This document shows, one piece after another, positions 9,304-18,367 of a stretch of 64,000 bases of DNA (within the stretch, counting starts at the first letter, position 1; each line of letters starts with the position of its first letter). Both the position numbers and the translations under genes were made by a program. Location of the stretch: contig NZ_CP108514.1 of the NCBI RefSeq assembly GCF_035989305.1, forward strand, positions 9,900,501 through 9,964,500, in the 5' to 3' direction. Under the pieces are notes generated by a model. The model was given only the letters and a program-made list of their open reading frames with translations. It had not been told where the DNA came from and did not search any database. Source of the stretch: Streptomyces sp. NBC_01233. GTDB taxonomy: Bacteria > Actinomycetota > Actinomycetes > Streptomycetales > Streptomycetaceae.

Positions 9304-9912
9304 ATGGACACGAACCCGACCCCCACCGACACCCCGACTGCGGACACGCCGCGGTGGTTCAACGGCTGCGCGATCGCCGTCGTCGTCCTCATCGTCCTGG
9401 TGGGTCTGGGAGCTTGGGCACTGGCCGAGTTCGAGAAGGGCTTCGACGGCTACGGCCAGCTGGAACAGAGCGGACCTTCCGGATACGTGGCAGACCCCCT
9501 CGGCCCCGGCGCGATCGCCCGGTACGAGGACGGCCTGAAGGTAACCGTCAGCCGACCGCGCGCAGAGACCGACGGTACCTACAGCCTCACCGTGACCTAC
9601 GAGAACGACACTGACGAAAAGCTCCGCCCCGGCGGGGAGTCGTTCGATGCAAGCGTGTCGGAATCCGGCTCCGCACCACTGGTCGTCCGCGCGGGCAAGT
9701 CGCTCGACGACTACGCCTCCGGGTACAGCCTGACCTGGCTGAACTGGCGGGAGTCCGCCGCCGCCCTCCTGCCGCCCCTGGGCACGGACGAGAAGCGCAC
9801 CGTTCCGGTCCGTATCAAGCCGAGCAGCAAGGGGATCCCCGTCACCGTGGAAGTGGACCCGCCGACCGCAGGCTTCCGGGAAACGGCGTACTTCCAGCTC
9901 ACTCTGGACTGA
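9304..9912 (+). CDS. Single-pass membrane protein, hypothetical
   Basis: A 202-residue protein with a Thr/Pro-rich cytoplasmic tail, one transmembrane helix (residues about 20-42, CAIAVVVLIVLVGLGAWALA) and an extracytoplasmic domain of about 160 residues. The domain's beta-rich pattern (DGLKVTVSRPRAETDGTYSL, TVTYENDTDEKLRPGG) resembles DUF4352-like immunoglobulin-fold domains of secreted actinobacterial proteins, though I cannot confirm the family. The ATG at 9304 was preferred over 9295 because of its position before the polar tail. Its stop codon lies inside a GACT tetranucleotide repeat. Confidence 0.7.
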   Translation: MDTNPTPTDTPTADTPRWFNGCAIAVVVLIVLVGLGAWALAEFEKGFDGYGQLEQSGPSGYVADPLGPGAIARYEDGLKVTVSRPRAETDGTYSLTVTYENDTDEKLRPGGESFDASVSESGSAPLVVRAGKSLDDYASGYSLTWLNWRESAAALLPPLGTDEKRTVPVRIKPSSKGIPVTVEVDPPTAGFRETAYFQLTLD

Positions 9913-9930
9913 CTGACTGACTGACTGACT
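9907..9930. repeat. (GACT)6 tetranucleotide repeat
   Basis: Six perfect GACT units overlap the stop codon of the membrane-protein gene. Unit gain or loss would not change the stop, because it sits at the first unit boundary. The repeat seems phenotypically neutral, but it is a useful strain marker. Confidence 0.9.
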
Positions 9931-10025
9931 GGTCGGACAGGGGCATCCCCGTCCAGCACAGGCTCCCCGTCGGCTCCGGCCAATGCGCCGGGACGGTGAT
10001 CAGATACGCCGTTACATTGGGGCCC

Positions 10026-10532
10026 ATGGCAACAGACCAGCACCCGGATGTCGTCGTCGGCAGCGGTGTCGACATACCCGTCCCCGCGGAAGGCGAGCTG
10101 TGGGCCGTGGGCGCGGTGATTCTCGACCGGCACGGCCGGGCCTTCGCCCAGAAGCGCAGCCCGGACCGACGACTCTTCCCGGACTGCTGGGACATCGTGG
10201 GCGGACACGTCGAGCCCGGTGAGACCCTGCTGGACGCACTCGCACGGGAGGTCGGAGAAGAGACGGGTTGGCGTCTGCGCCGGGTGCGCCGCCTGCTCGG
10301 CCTCACCACTTGGACCGGCGACGACGGCCACGGGGTACGTCATGAGGCCGACTACCTCGTCGAAGTCGACGGCGACCTGGACCACCCCGCCCTGGAATGG
10401 TCCAAGCACACCGCATACGACTGGTTCGGCCCCGAAGAGCTGCCCCGCCTCAAAGAGAACCGCGCGCCCGGGGAGTTCCTCATCCACGATCTGGTCGTCG
10501 CGGCGCTGCAAGACCGCCCGGGCACGCTCTAG
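10026..10532 (+). CDS. NUDIX hydrolase
   Basis: A 168-residue protein with a perfect Nudix box (G60-x5-E66-x7-R74-E75-x2-E78-E79-x-G81), within GGHVEPGETLLDALAREVGE. Nudix enzymes cleave nucleoside diphosphates linked to another group, using Mg2+ held by the Glu residues. The ATG at 10026 was chosen over an in-frame ATG at 9996, because the earlier start lies in the upstream intergenic region and the later one gives a compact N-terminus (MATDQHPDVVVGSGVDIPVP). The substrate cannot be inferred. It is followed 81 bp later by an acetyltransferase gene. Confidence 0.9.
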   Translation: MATDQHPDVVVGSGVDIPVPAEGELWAVGAVILDRHGRAFAQKRSPDRRLFPDCWDIVGGHVEPGETLLDALAREVGEETGWRLRRVRRLLGLTTWTGDDGHGVRHEADYLVEVDGDLDHPALEWSKHTAYDWFGPEELPRLKENRAPGEFLIHDLVVAALQDRPGTL

Positions 10533-10613
10533 ACGGCCGCCCGGGGGAGCTGCGTGCGCTCAACCAGACCCTCTTGTGGATCATTCTTGCGGGCGTGGGA
10601 TACGTTGCCCACC

Positions 10614-11162
10614 ATGACTGGACTCGAACACGTTTCCTGGCCACCTGCCCCGATAAGGACCGAACGGCTCGTGCTCCGCGAGTCCGAGGCCCGAGACCGT
10701 GCGGCGTTCATCGAGCTGTTCTCATCGCCAGAGGTGGGCACCTACGTCGGCGGCCCGCGACCGCGTGATGAGCTGGAACGCGCGGTGCCCGCGGTTCCCG
10801 GGCGGCGCCCTGGCTTCTTCGTGATCGATCTCGGCGGAGCGATGATCGGCATGATCACGCTCGATCGGCGCGATGCAGAGCGTCCGGGTCACGTGCGTCC
10901 GGATGGCGGGGAGGCCGAGCTCGGTTACATGTTCCTGCCGGAGGCGTGGGGATGCGGGTACGCCGCCGAGGCGTGTGCGGCGGCGCTCGACTGGTTCGCC
11001 GCCGCGCTTCCGGGCGAGCCGGTGGTGCTCTGCACCCAGAACGCCAACGACCGCGCCATGCGCCTCGCGGCGAAGCTGGGGTTCACCGAGGTGGAGCGGT
11101 TCGAGGAGTACGGCGCCGAGCAGTGGTTCGGCGTGTGGTCCTCGGTCACGTCGTCCGGTTGA
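10614..11162 (+). CDS. GNAT family N-acetyltransferase (RimJ/RimL-like)
   Basis: A 182-residue protein starting MTGLEHVSWPPAPIRTERLV, the classic entry of RimJ/RimL-type acetyltransferases (TERLVLRESEARD). It has the acetyl-CoA-binding turn in YMFLPEAWGCGYAAEACAAA and the C-terminal NANDRAMRLAAKLGF helix-strand. It should transfer acetyl groups from acetyl-CoA to an amine on a protein or small molecule. The ATG at 10614 matches the family start. Immediately after the stop, the opposite strand carries a transposase remnant, so the 3' flank has been rearranged. Confidence 0.87.
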   Translation: MTGLEHVSWPPAPIRTERLVLRESEARDRAAFIELFSSPEVGTYVGGPRPRDELERAVPAVPGRRPGFFVIDLGGAMIGMITLDRRDAERPGHVRPDGGEAELGYMFLPEAWGCGYAAEACAAALDWFAAALPGEPVVLCTQNANDRAMRLAAKLGFTEVERFEEYGAEQWFGVWSSVTSSG

Positions 11163-11300
11163 GTCAGGTCCTTGCTTGCGGGGCGTGTGGCTGACCAGAG
11201 GAAGATGCCTGCGAGGGGGAGTGCGGCGACGTAGGTGGTGGCGGTCTTGTCGTGGCGGGCGACCCGGTCCGCAGGCGGAAAGCCGGGTGCGTATCCGGCG
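11163..11300 (-). pseudogene. IS5-family transposase C-terminal remnant
   Basis: Read on the minus strand, the segment gives PADRVARHDKTATTYVAALP followed by LAGIFLWSA, the usual last 30 residues of IS5-type transposases. The catalytic domain and terminal repeats are absent, so only the tail of the element survives next to the acetyltransferase gene. Confidence 0.5.
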
Positions 11301-11413
11301 TGGCCTGCGGTGAGGTGGGAGGGCTTTGCGCAGGCGGTGCGGTACTTGAGCGGGGTCGCGTCGATCACCTGCCGGTGGTCGCGCGACCGCCCCCTGCTTC
11401 TGAGTCCGTCCCC

Positions 11414-11887
11414 TCAGGTGTCGAGTGGAAGTTCCAACAGCTCCTCCGGGGGCTGGAATCCGCAGCGCCGGTAGAGCGGCGTGCTGCGCTCTGACGGCCA
11501 GACGATCAAGCCCTCGAGGCCGGCGCCGCGTGCATGCTGCTGCAGTGCCTCGAGGAGTGCCGAGCCGGCTCCGTTGTTCCGTCGTGACGACAGGACGAAG
11601 AAGTTCGTGACATACCCGACCGGGTTGTTGTCCTCGTAGGGCTCCGGCATCCGCTCCACCAGGCAGAGGAAGACGTGACCGCAGATTTCACCTTCGGTTT
11701 CCGCGACCCAGGCCAGCCAATGCCCACCGCTGAGCCGGTCGTGGATCCAGCGCTCGGCTTCTTCCAGTTGCCCAGCAGGCGCCGGTGGTTGCCCTTCGTG
11801 GTCCTCCCGCTTGAAGGCCCAACGCAGTTCGGCCAAGGTCCGGGCATCGGCGGGTCGGGCCGGACGCACGATGAAATCTGTGGTCAT
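11414..11887 (-). CDS. GNAT family N-acetyltransferase
   Basis: A 157-residue GNAT protein: FIVRPARPADARTLAELRWA at the start, a cofactor-binding segment NFFVLSSRRNNGAGSALLEA (the R-x-x-G/A-x-G/A pyrophosphate loop) and the C-terminal STPLYRRCGFQPPEELLELP. The ATG at 11887 (MTTDFIVRP) is the natural start; an upstream in-frame ATG at 11923 adds only unrelated residues. It has no close co-transcribed partner. The acceptor is unknown. Confidence 0.88.
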   Translation of the reverse strand: MTTDFIVRPARPADARTLAELRWAFKREDHEGQPPAPAGQLEEAERWIHDRLSGGHWLAWVAETEGEICGHVFLCLVERMPEPYEDNNPVGYVTNFFVLSSRRNNGAGSALLEALQQHARGAGLEGLIVWPSERSTPLYRRCGFQPPEELLELPLDT

Positions 11888-12143
11888 GGAGCCGAGCCTG
11901 GCTCCTGCGGGACGGCGAGGCAATCTGGTTTCCGCGCCGTCACCGCCGGTGAGACCCTCTCCCCCTCACCGACGGGGGGGCGTCCCCGCGTGCGCGGGGG
12001 AGCAAGCACGCTGCCTCCGGCCGCGCCAGGGGCGGCAGGTGTTCAACCCTGCGCGTGCCGGGTGGTGGGATCGACGCCTCCTTGGAGTCGTTCGCGCCCG
12101 CCGGAGCGAGTCAGCGGCGTGGTCGGCCGCTGGTGCAGGGCCG

Positions 12144-12446
12144 TCAGCTCTGCGGTGTGAGGCCCAAGGACCGGACGAGCTGGGCCAGTTCTTCGTGAAA
12201 GAGCTTCTCCGGGTTGGGGGCCTGGGTCTGCAGGTGGCCGTAGATCTCCAGTGACACCAGGCCGTGCAGATGGCTCCAGATGCGCAGGGCGAGCGCCACT
12301 GCGGCCGGGGGCAGGCCGGGGAAGGCCGGCCGGACCTTGTCCAGCAGGCCGGGGTCGAAGTCGGACCACTCGAAGTCGCTGTCCGCGTAATGGGGTTCGG
12401 CGTGCGGCCAGGCCGCGGCCGCGAGCGCGGTGATGCCGGTGCATAC
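12144..12446 (-). pseudogene. TetR-family regulator, C-terminal (WHG-type) fragment
   Basis: One minus-strand frame without a start codon reads SDFEWSDFDPGLLDKVRPAF and then ALALRIWSHLHGLVSLEIYG, ending LVRSLGLTPQS at the stop at 12144. This is the ligand domain of a TetR-type regulator with the WHG-like C-terminus. The DNA-binding half is missing. The fragment ends about 45 bp from the start of the divergent NAD(P)-binding protein gene, suggesting the regulator once controlled that gene and lost its N-terminal half. Confidence 0.6.
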
Positions 12447-12490
12447 ACGATGGGCGGCAGGGCGGCGTGACCAGCGACCAGGGGAGAGCC

Positions 12491-13192
12491 ATGCATATCG
12501 GAGTCATCGGGGCCACGGGTGGCATCGGCAGTCGCGTCGTCACCGAAGCCCTCGACCGGGGGCACCACGTCACGGCCTTCAGCCGCGACGCCACGCGGGT
12601 CGACGAGGACCGGAGCAACGTCGTCTGGAAGAGCGTCGACGTCCTCGACGCCGTCGCCGTCGCCGCCGTCATACCCGGCCTCGACGTACTGATCAGCGGA
12701 TTCCAGCCCGGCAACGCAGCCAGAGACATCGCCGACACCGTGGCCCTCTCGATCGCAGATCCCACGGTGTACGCCACTGCGGCGCGCGCACTCCTGAAGG
12801 CGCTGGAGAGCCACCCGCGGACCCGGCTCATCGTCATCGGAGGCGCCGGCAGCCTGGAGATCGAGCCCGGAGTCGTCCGGGCCGACTCCGACGAACTGCT
12901 GCACGAGGCCCTCGACGCGATCGGCCTGCCGAGGGAGTACTCCGCCGCGGTGCGCGGACACCGGGACGCCCTGAACGTCCTGCGCACCTCCAACCGGCTG
13001 TGGACGTATTTCAGCCCTGCGGAGGACATCGCGCCCGGTGAACGTACGGGCCGGTACCGGATCGGCGGCGATCAGCCGGTCCTCGACGCGGACGGGCGCA
13101 GCCGCATCTCCATGGAAGACGCCGCCGTCGCCCTCGTCGACGAGGCAGAGCTGCCGCGCTTCGTCCAACGCCGCTTCACCATCGGCTACTGA
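12491..13192 (+). CDS. NAD(P)-binding protein, atypical SDR/NmrA-like
   Basis: A 233-residue Rossmann-fold protein starting MHIGVIGATGGIGSRVVTEA, with the GxxGxxG dinucleotide-binding loop at residues 7-13. It has the conserved RLIVIGGAGSLEI strand and no Tyr-x3-Lys catalytic pair, as in atypical SDRs (NmrA/flavin-reductase-like). The ATG at 12491 directly follows a ggggagag ribosome site. It lies opposite the truncated TetR fragment. A redox-sensing or NAD(P)H-dependent reductase role is possible. Confidence 0.85.
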   Translation: MHIGVIGATGGIGSRVVTEALDRGHHVTAFSRDATRVDEDRSNVVWKSVDVLDAVAVAAVIPGLDVLISGFQPGNAARDIADTVALSIADPTVYATAARALLKALESHPRTRLIVIGGAGSLEIEPGVVRADSDELLHEALDAIGLPREYSAAVRGHRDALNVLRTSNRLWTYFSPAEDIAPGERTGRYRIGGDQPVLDADGRSRISMEDAAVALVDEAELPRFVQRRFTIGY

Positions 13193-13751
13193 CCGACACC
13201 GACGGACCAAGCCCGCATCTGCCGGACGGCCCTGACAGTGCGTCGCCGCTCGGGCGGGACCGGAAGCCCGCGGAGCGGCGGGGTCATCCCGCGACTGGCC
13301 AAGGCCGTGGGCGATACGTCCGTGTCGGCGGTGCGTCGGCTGCCGCCGTGCCGTCAGGCGTTCTAGCGTGATCGCATGGAACAGCGCATCACCCTGGTCA
13401 CTCTGGGGGTTACCGACCTCGCACGCTCCAAGGGCTTCTACGAGGCCCTGGGCTGGCGGGGACAGGAGGTCGAGGCGACGGTCTTCTTCCAGGCCGGCGG
13501 GCTCGGGCTGGTGCTGTGGGATCGCGACAAACTGGCCCGCGACTGCGGCGTGGAGCCTGGACCGGTCGGCGGGTTCGGCGGGATCGCCCTGGCCCACAAC
13601 GTCCGCTCCGAGGCCGAGGTGGACGCGCTGCTCGCCGCAGTGCAACGGGCAGGCGGCAGCGTCACCAAGCCCGCGGCCGTCAATGCGATCGGGTTCTATT
13701 CCAGTGCTTTCGTGGATCCGGACGGCCATTCCTGGGAAGTCGCCTATAACC

Positions 13752-15276
13752 CCAATACCAGTGACTTAAGGATCTCGGCTGGTAGGGTGTTGGCCAGGAG
13801 GTGTCTGGATGCCACGCCCTGGACAGGTCAAGCCGGAGACGGACGAGCGGTTGTCGGATCGGATCGCGATCGGACTGCTGACGCGGACGTTCCCGCCGGA
13901 GCTGGTGGACCGGGTCGTGGAGGAATCCGGGAAGGCCGGGCAGCGCAACCGGCTGCTGCCTCCACGGGTGGTCGTCTACTTCGTGCTGGCGATGTGCTTG
14001 TTCTCCGGTCAGGGCTACGAAGAGGTCGCACGGCTGCTCACTCAGGGTCTGGCCTGGGCCAAGCACTGGTCGGGTTCGTGGCAGGTGCCTACGCCCGGTG
14101 CGGTTTCCCGGGCCCGGGCCAGGCTCGGGCCCGAGCCGCTCAAGGCTCTCTTCGAGCAGTCCGCCGGGCCTGTGGCGACCGAGTCCACTCCCGGTGCGTG
14201 GTACGGGTGTTGGCGTCTGATGGCGGTCGACGGGACCACGTTCGACGTGCCGGACAGTGAGGAGAACGACGCCCGGTTCGGTCGTCCCGCCACCCACCGG
14301 GGCGAGCGGACCGCGTTCCCGCAGGTGCGGGTGGTGGCGCTGGCGGAGTGCGGCACGCACGCCATCACCCGCGCGGCTCTGGGGCCGTTCACCACCGCGG
14401 AGTCCGTGATCGCGCGGGAGCTGTTCGACGCCCTTGGACCGGATGACCTGCTGATGGCCGACCGGGGCTTCGCCGGGCTGGAGCAGTGGCGAGCGGCATC
14501 GGCCGAGCGGTGCGGACCTGCTCTGGCGCATCAAGTCCAACGCCGTCCTGCCCGTGCGGCGCGAGCTCCCCGACGGGTCCTACCTCTCCGACATCGTGGC
14601 GGCCAAGGACCACCGCAAACGCACCGATCCCACCGTGGTGCGGGTCATCGAGTACACCCTGGACGACCCCGGACGCCCGCAGCACGACGCCCCGTACCGG
14701 CTGATCACCACCATCCTCGACCACGAAGCCGCACCCGCGGCGGAGTTGGCGGCCCTCTACAACGAGCGATGGGAGATCGAGACCACACTGGACGAGCTGA
14801 AGACCCACCAACGCGGCCCCGCCCAGGTCCTGCGCTCCCGATCGCCCGACGGCGTCGAACAGGAGGTCTGGGCCCACCTCCTCGTCCATCACGCGATCCG
14901 CCAGCTCATGCACACCGCCGCCCGGGACACCGACACCGATACCGACCGGCTTTCCTTCACCCGCACCCTCCGCCTCGCCCTACGCCAGGTCACCGCGCAG
15001 GCGGCCTTTTCCCCCTGACCGCCTGGCCACAGCCCTCACCGACGGGATACGAGAGATAGCCCGTCACCTCCTGCCACCGCGACGACAGCGGTCGAACGCC
15101 CGCGTCGTCAAACGCAAGATGTCCAACTTCGGCGTCAAGCGCACCGCACACCGGCTCTGGCCACAGCCGACACTCGACCCAGCCCGAGCCGTGGCCATCG
15201 CCCCACACCACAAAACGGCCCCGACCAACCCACCGAAGACCCCAGGCACCCCGGACCCTTAAATCACTGGTATTGG
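13752..15276 (+). mobile_element. IS4-type insertion sequence, 1525 bp
   Basis: The ends are inverted repeats reading inward CCAATACCAGTGAYTTAAGG, with one mismatch in 20. The flanks ctataacc and ccctaacc look like an 8-bp target duplication with two differences. Because the repeats are slightly diverged and the transposase is frameshifted, the insertion is not very recent. The element splits the VOC gene at 13376-15349. Confidence 0.75.
13809..15261 (+). pseudogene. IS4-family transposase, frameshifted twice
   Basis: The ATG at 13809 follows a good aggaggtg site. The first frame carries the N-terminal domain (IGLLTRTFPPELVDRVVEES) and two catalytic Asp positions (RLMAVDGTTFDVPD and LLMADRGFAG). 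Near 14512 the frame shifts to DLLWRIKSNAVLPVRRELPD and the Glu region YNERWEIETTLDELK. Near 15012, at a TTTTCCCCC run, it shifts again to a basic C-terminus (KRKMSNFGVKRTAHRLWPQP). All DDE residues are present but split over three frames, so the enzyme is inactive unless these are base-calling errors. Confidence 0.8.
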
Positions 15277-15349
15277 CCCTAACCCGGGATTTCCCCTTGC
15301 CGCAGACGGCTCGCTCACCCTGCCCGATTTCGGCGGTGAGAAGGACTGA

Positions 15350-15720
15350 TCGGGGCGCGACGCAGACGGTGAACGGCATGGGCGTCTTCAGGCCGGTCGC
15401 AACCCGAGGGTGAAAGCGGCTACCGCCGAGCGATCGGGTGCTGCGGGCCCGGGGCCGCTCACGCCGCTGGCCTATGCGTCCGCGCCCTCGCGGCTGGGGA
15501 TATTCGGATTGATTTGTCTTGATTAGTCCACCTTTCCCTCGGGCCGTAGGCCGTAGGCCGACGTCGCGGTGGCGCATCTTAGGGCCTGGGGGATCGTTTT
15601 CCGCCGAATATTTGATGTTCCCTGCCCTCTTGGTGGCCAGTGGGTAGCGTCTGCCGTCATCCCCTCGGCCGGAGTTGTGAAGCCGGCCGAGGTCGTCGAG
15701 AGCCGAGGGAGCGAGTACTG
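15350..15720. other. Non-coding gap of about 370 bp
   Basis: I see no gene here. The last 100 bases before 15721 are relatively AT-rich and probably hold the promoter of the Roadblock gene, but no clear -35/-10 pair can be assigned. Confidence 0.5.
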
Positions 15721-16095
15721 ATGGTGAGTGTGGAGACGTCTCTGAAGGAGGCGATGACCTCGATCGAGGGGAGCGTGGGGGCCGCGCTGGTCGACTACAC
15801 GAGTGGCATGGCCCTCGGAATGCTGGGCGGAGGAAAAGACCTCGACCTCACGGTGGCCGCAGCCGGGAACACCGATGTGATCCGGGCCAAGATCCGCACC
15901 ATGGAGATGCTGGGTATCAGTGGGGAGATCGAGGACGTTCTGATCACCCTCGGCAGCCAGTACCACCTCATCCGGCTGCTCAAGGGGCGCGGGGGTAACG
16001 GCCTGTTCCTCTACATCGTCCTGGACAAGGGCAGGGCGAACCTGGCCATGGCCAGGCACCAGCTCAAGCGCATCGAGGCGGATCTGGAGTTGTAA
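15721..16095 (+). CDS. Roadblock/LC7 domain protein
   Basis: A 124-residue single-domain protein (MVSVETSLKEAMTSIEGSVG, then AALVDYTSGMALGMLGG) with the alpha-beta pattern of the Roadblock/LC7 family. In bacteria these act as GTPase-activating or scaffold partners of MglA-like small GTPases. In streptomycetes they usually sit in conservon operons; here it stands alone, with no GTPase or sensor kinase beside it. The ATG at 15721 was chosen as the first start giving the domain without extra residues. Confidence 0.75.
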   Translation: MVSVETSLKEAMTSIEGSVGAALVDYTSGMALGMLGGGKDLDLTVAAAGNTDVIRAKIRTMEMLGISGEIEDVLITLGSQYHLIRLLKGRGGNGLFLYIVLDKGRANLAMARHQLKRIEADLEL

Positions 16096-16128
16096 CCGCG
16101 CTCCTGCTTCCAGGCTCCGCATGCCCAC

Positions 16129-16150
16129 GAGTTGAAAAACTCTTCAACTC
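16129..16150. promoter_or_regulatory. Inverted repeat upstream of ArsR gene
   Basis: A perfect 8-bp dyad, GAGTTGAA-N6-TTCAACTC, lies between the Roadblock stop and the ArsR start, about 135 bp upstream of the latter. Its A/T-rich TTGAA/TTCAA arms stand out against the GC-rich background and fit an ArsR/SmtB-type operator. It could instead be a short terminator for the Roadblock gene, although no T-run follows. Confidence 0.4.
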
Positions 16151-16284
16151 GGCACATCTGAATGTGATCAGCCAGGGGCGAGCCGGAGCCAGGAGGCGGG
16201 AGGATGGCTGGAGCCAGGCATCGAGGATCTGGCAGGCCTGGCTGCCAGCTCATGAAAGTCGAACCCGGGTGGGAGTGTTGTCGC

Positions 16285-16644
16285 ATGCAGGTGCCGCTGT
16301 ACCAGGCCAAGGCGGAGTTCTTCCGCATGCTCGGGCATCCCGTCCGCATCCGCGTACTGGAACTGCTCCAGAACGGCCCCGTACCCGTACGTGAACTGCT
16401 GAACGAGATCGAGATCGAACCGTCCAACCTCTCCCAACAGCTCGCGGTGCTGCGCCGATCCGGCATCGTGGTCTCCATCCGTGACGGCTCCACCGTCAAC
16501 TACGCCCTCGCCGGCGGCGACGTGGCGGAACTCCTGCGGGCCGCACGACGCATCCTCACCGAACTGCTGGCAGGACAGAGCGAGCTGCTCGCTGAACTTC
16601 GACACGCCGACTCGTCCGTGCACACGAGTCCGCCCACGCTGTGA
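16285..16644 (+). CDS. ArsR/SmtB family transcriptional regulator
   Basis: A 119-residue winged-helix repressor: FFRMLGHPVRIRVLELLQNG for helices 1-2, then IEPSNLSQQLAVLRRSGIVV as the recognition helix, and a wing (SIRDGSTVNYAL). No Cys metal site is visible, so it is likely not a classical arsenic or cadmium sensor. Similar sequences in streptomycetes often sit beside sulfate-permease-type transporters, but none is present here. The ATG at 16285 (MQVPLYQAKAEFF) matches the family start. Confidence 0.87.
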   Translation: MQVPLYQAKAEFFRMLGHPVRIRVLELLQNGPVPVRELLNEIEIEPSNLSQQLAVLRRSGIVVSIRDGSTVNYALAGGDVAELLRAARRILTELLAGQSELLAELRHADSSVHTSPPTL

Positions 16645-16937
16645 CGGCCAGGCCCTCGGCCGGCCGCCTTCGGAGGGAGGAGGCCAAGCCGATCGGCCCT
16701 ACGGGCTGTTGACCGAGGGCCGAACGTTCTCAAGGGCATCGACCGCGCCTCCGGCGGCCGGAACGAAGCGGTGAAGGGCGCTCTGGGCGGGGTCCGGCGG
16801 CGGGATGCGGGACGGCCGCGTGACGGCCCCGCAGAACGCCGTCAAGGGACACCGGCCTTGCCGTGCGGCACGGATTCCGTGACGTCGGCCAGGGAGACGG
16901 TCTCAAGGCCGTCATCACCAGGCGGGATACTTGCCTG

Positions 16938-17564
16938 ATGGACGCATCGAGGACTTCCTGGATCAACACGACGCATGATTGGTCCGGCCTTGTTGATGCC
17001 GATCATCTGACGCATATCCGGCAGAGGCCTGCGGAGTTCGCTCCGGACGGACCTTGGCACCTCGTCCTTGAGGTGCTTGCCTATGCCGCCGATGAAGTGT
17101 CGAGCAAGGGCGGGGGAATCTGCGTCGTCGTTCTCCATCCCGACGGTTCCCTGGCCGTCCGGGATGACGGACGGGGCACCGACACCCGCGTGGACGAGCA
17201 CGGCCGGAGCGTGAAGAAGCCGGTCATGGCTACGAAGGATCTCCGGTTCTTCGATTCCCCGCAGGTCGAGGCGCTGCTGGACGGCCATCCTCGGCGCGGC
17301 ATGTCAGTGGTTGCGGCGCTGAGCGAGTGGCTCGCCCATACCAATCGCCGCCTGGACGGGTCCTGGACCCAGCGCTACGAACATGGCGTGCCCGTCACTG
17401 ATCTCGAACCCATCGAGGTCGACGGCACGACCGGGACGCTGGTCCATTTCAAACCGGACGGGTCGTTGGGTTCGGTCACCGTTCCGGCGGCCGACGACCT
17501 GCCGCGCTTGGCCACGGTCTGGCCGCATCTGAAGGTCCAGGTCGATGACCGGCGCAATGACTGA
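16938..17564 (+). CDS. GyrB-like GHKL ATPase-domain protein
   Basis: A 208-residue protein resembling only the N-terminal ATP-binding part of type II topoisomerase B subunits. Visible are the HLVLEVLAYAADEVSSKGGG segment (the Bergerat N-box, with the usual Asn replaced by Ala/Asp), VRDDGRGTDTR (G1-like box) and RRGMSVVAALSEWLAHTNRR (equivalent of the glycine-rich G2 box and the following helix). No transducer, TOPRIM or tail domain follows. Such short GyrB paralogues are widespread in streptomycetes and their role is unknown. The ATG at 16938 was chosen from the family start. Confidence 0.72.
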   Translation: MDASRTSWINTTHDWSGLVDADHLTHIRQRPAEFAPDGPWHLVLEVLAYAADEVSSKGGGICVVVLHPDGSLAVRDDGRGTDTRVDEHGRSVKKPVMATKDLRFFDSPQVEALLDGHPRRGMSVVAALSEWLAHTNRRLDGSWTQRYEHGVPVTDLEPIEVDGTTGTLVHFKPDGSLGSVTVPAADDLPRLATVWPHLKVQVDDRRND

Positions 17565-17620
17565 CGGACTTGGGGACGGCGACCGGTCTCTCGTCGCAAG
17601 GATCAAGCTCGCGCGAAGGA

Positions 17621-18079
17621 CTACGCCCTCCTGGGATGGCCTTGTGCAGGGCGTGTGCGCAGTGCATCCGCCCGACGATCGGCGGCTTCGGTGCACCATG
17701 TGATGACGCGATCGGTGAGGGCGGCGATCGAGTAATTGATTTTGGTGTGGACGCCTTCGGGTCCGACGAACAGAGCCTTGAAGGGCCACGGCCCCTCCAA
17801 GTGACCCACGTGTTCCTCGGTGTCGTCGGTCAGGATCGCCGTGTGTCCGGCGTCCAGGGTGACGACCCAGTAGGCGCCGCCGTCCTCAAGGTCTTCGAAC
17901 ACCTGTATTCGGGCTGCGTCGATACCCGCCCCCAGGAGTGCTCTGAGCACTCCGTAGCGATGGGGAGCGTCCCGGGGATCCTGCCTCTCCCACCACGTCA
18001 CCTTGGTCGCGGCGGACGGCACTTGCGCCGGCCGGGTGAGCTCTCCTTCGGGGCGGTCGGCGGCGTCTTCTGCGTTCAT
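17621..18079 (-). CDS. Conserved hypothetical protein
   Basis: A 152-residue protein starting MNAEDAADRPEGELTRPAQV. The body (KVTWWERQDPRDAPHRYGVL, YWVVTLDAGHTAILTDDTEE) is well-formed alpha/beta and soluble, with no signal peptide or transmembrane helix. I do not recognise the family. The stop at 17621 is convergent with the GyrB-like gene, leaving a gap of about 55 bp. Confidence 0.6.
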   Translation of the reverse strand: MNAEDAADRPEGELTRPAQVPSAATKVTWWERQDPRDAPHRYGVLRALLGAGIDAARIQVFEDLEDGGAYWVVTLDAGHTAILTDDTEEHVGHLEGPWPFKALFVGPEGVHTKINYSIAALTDRVITWCTEAADRRADALRTRPAQGHPRRA

Positions 18080-18367
18080 GTGGAGGGCCCCTTCGTAACG
18101 GTCGTACCGGGGCCCACAACCTTGCCGCACGGATCCCCTGCTCCACCATCGTCCAGCCGGTCCGGTCCGGACCGGACCGTTCGTTTCCACGTGGCACGGA
18201 GTTCCGATCCGTTGAGGGCCTTTCGCACCCAGCAGTGCCCTGGGATCCGGACCCGCATCCGGGCCTGCGCCCCTGAACCGGCTTGGGGGTGGTGTGGGGG
18301 GCGGCCCGGGGTTGGTCCCCGATGTGGCGCGTGAGCGCCGTCCATAGTGTCATGACCATGTCGAAAA

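Larger units (their letters stand above)
13376..15349 (+). pseudogene. VOC family protein, split by IS4-type insertion
   Basis: The 5' part (13376-13751) encodes MEQRITLVTLGVTDLARSKG to FVDPDGHSWEVAYN, a glyoxalase/VOC module that breaks off before its last strand. The missing C-terminus resumes after the IS: 15285-15349 encodes PGFPLAADGSLTLPDFGGEK and a stop. Removing the IS and one copy of the target repeat restores an open frame of about 145 residues (AYNPGFPLAADGS). The gene is therefore interrupted, not decayed, and a precise excision would revive it. Confidence 0.8.

Noticed and set aside
11975..12008. A CRISPR-repeat-like hairpin (cgtccccgcgtgcgcgggggagcaag)
   Set aside because: Only one copy was found, with no spacers, second repeat or cas genes nearby; it is more likely a stray hairpin or terminator.
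11966..13729. Long minus-strand open frame across 12-13.7 kb
   Set aside because: It crosses the NAD(P)-binding and VOC genes in antisense; no recognisable domain.
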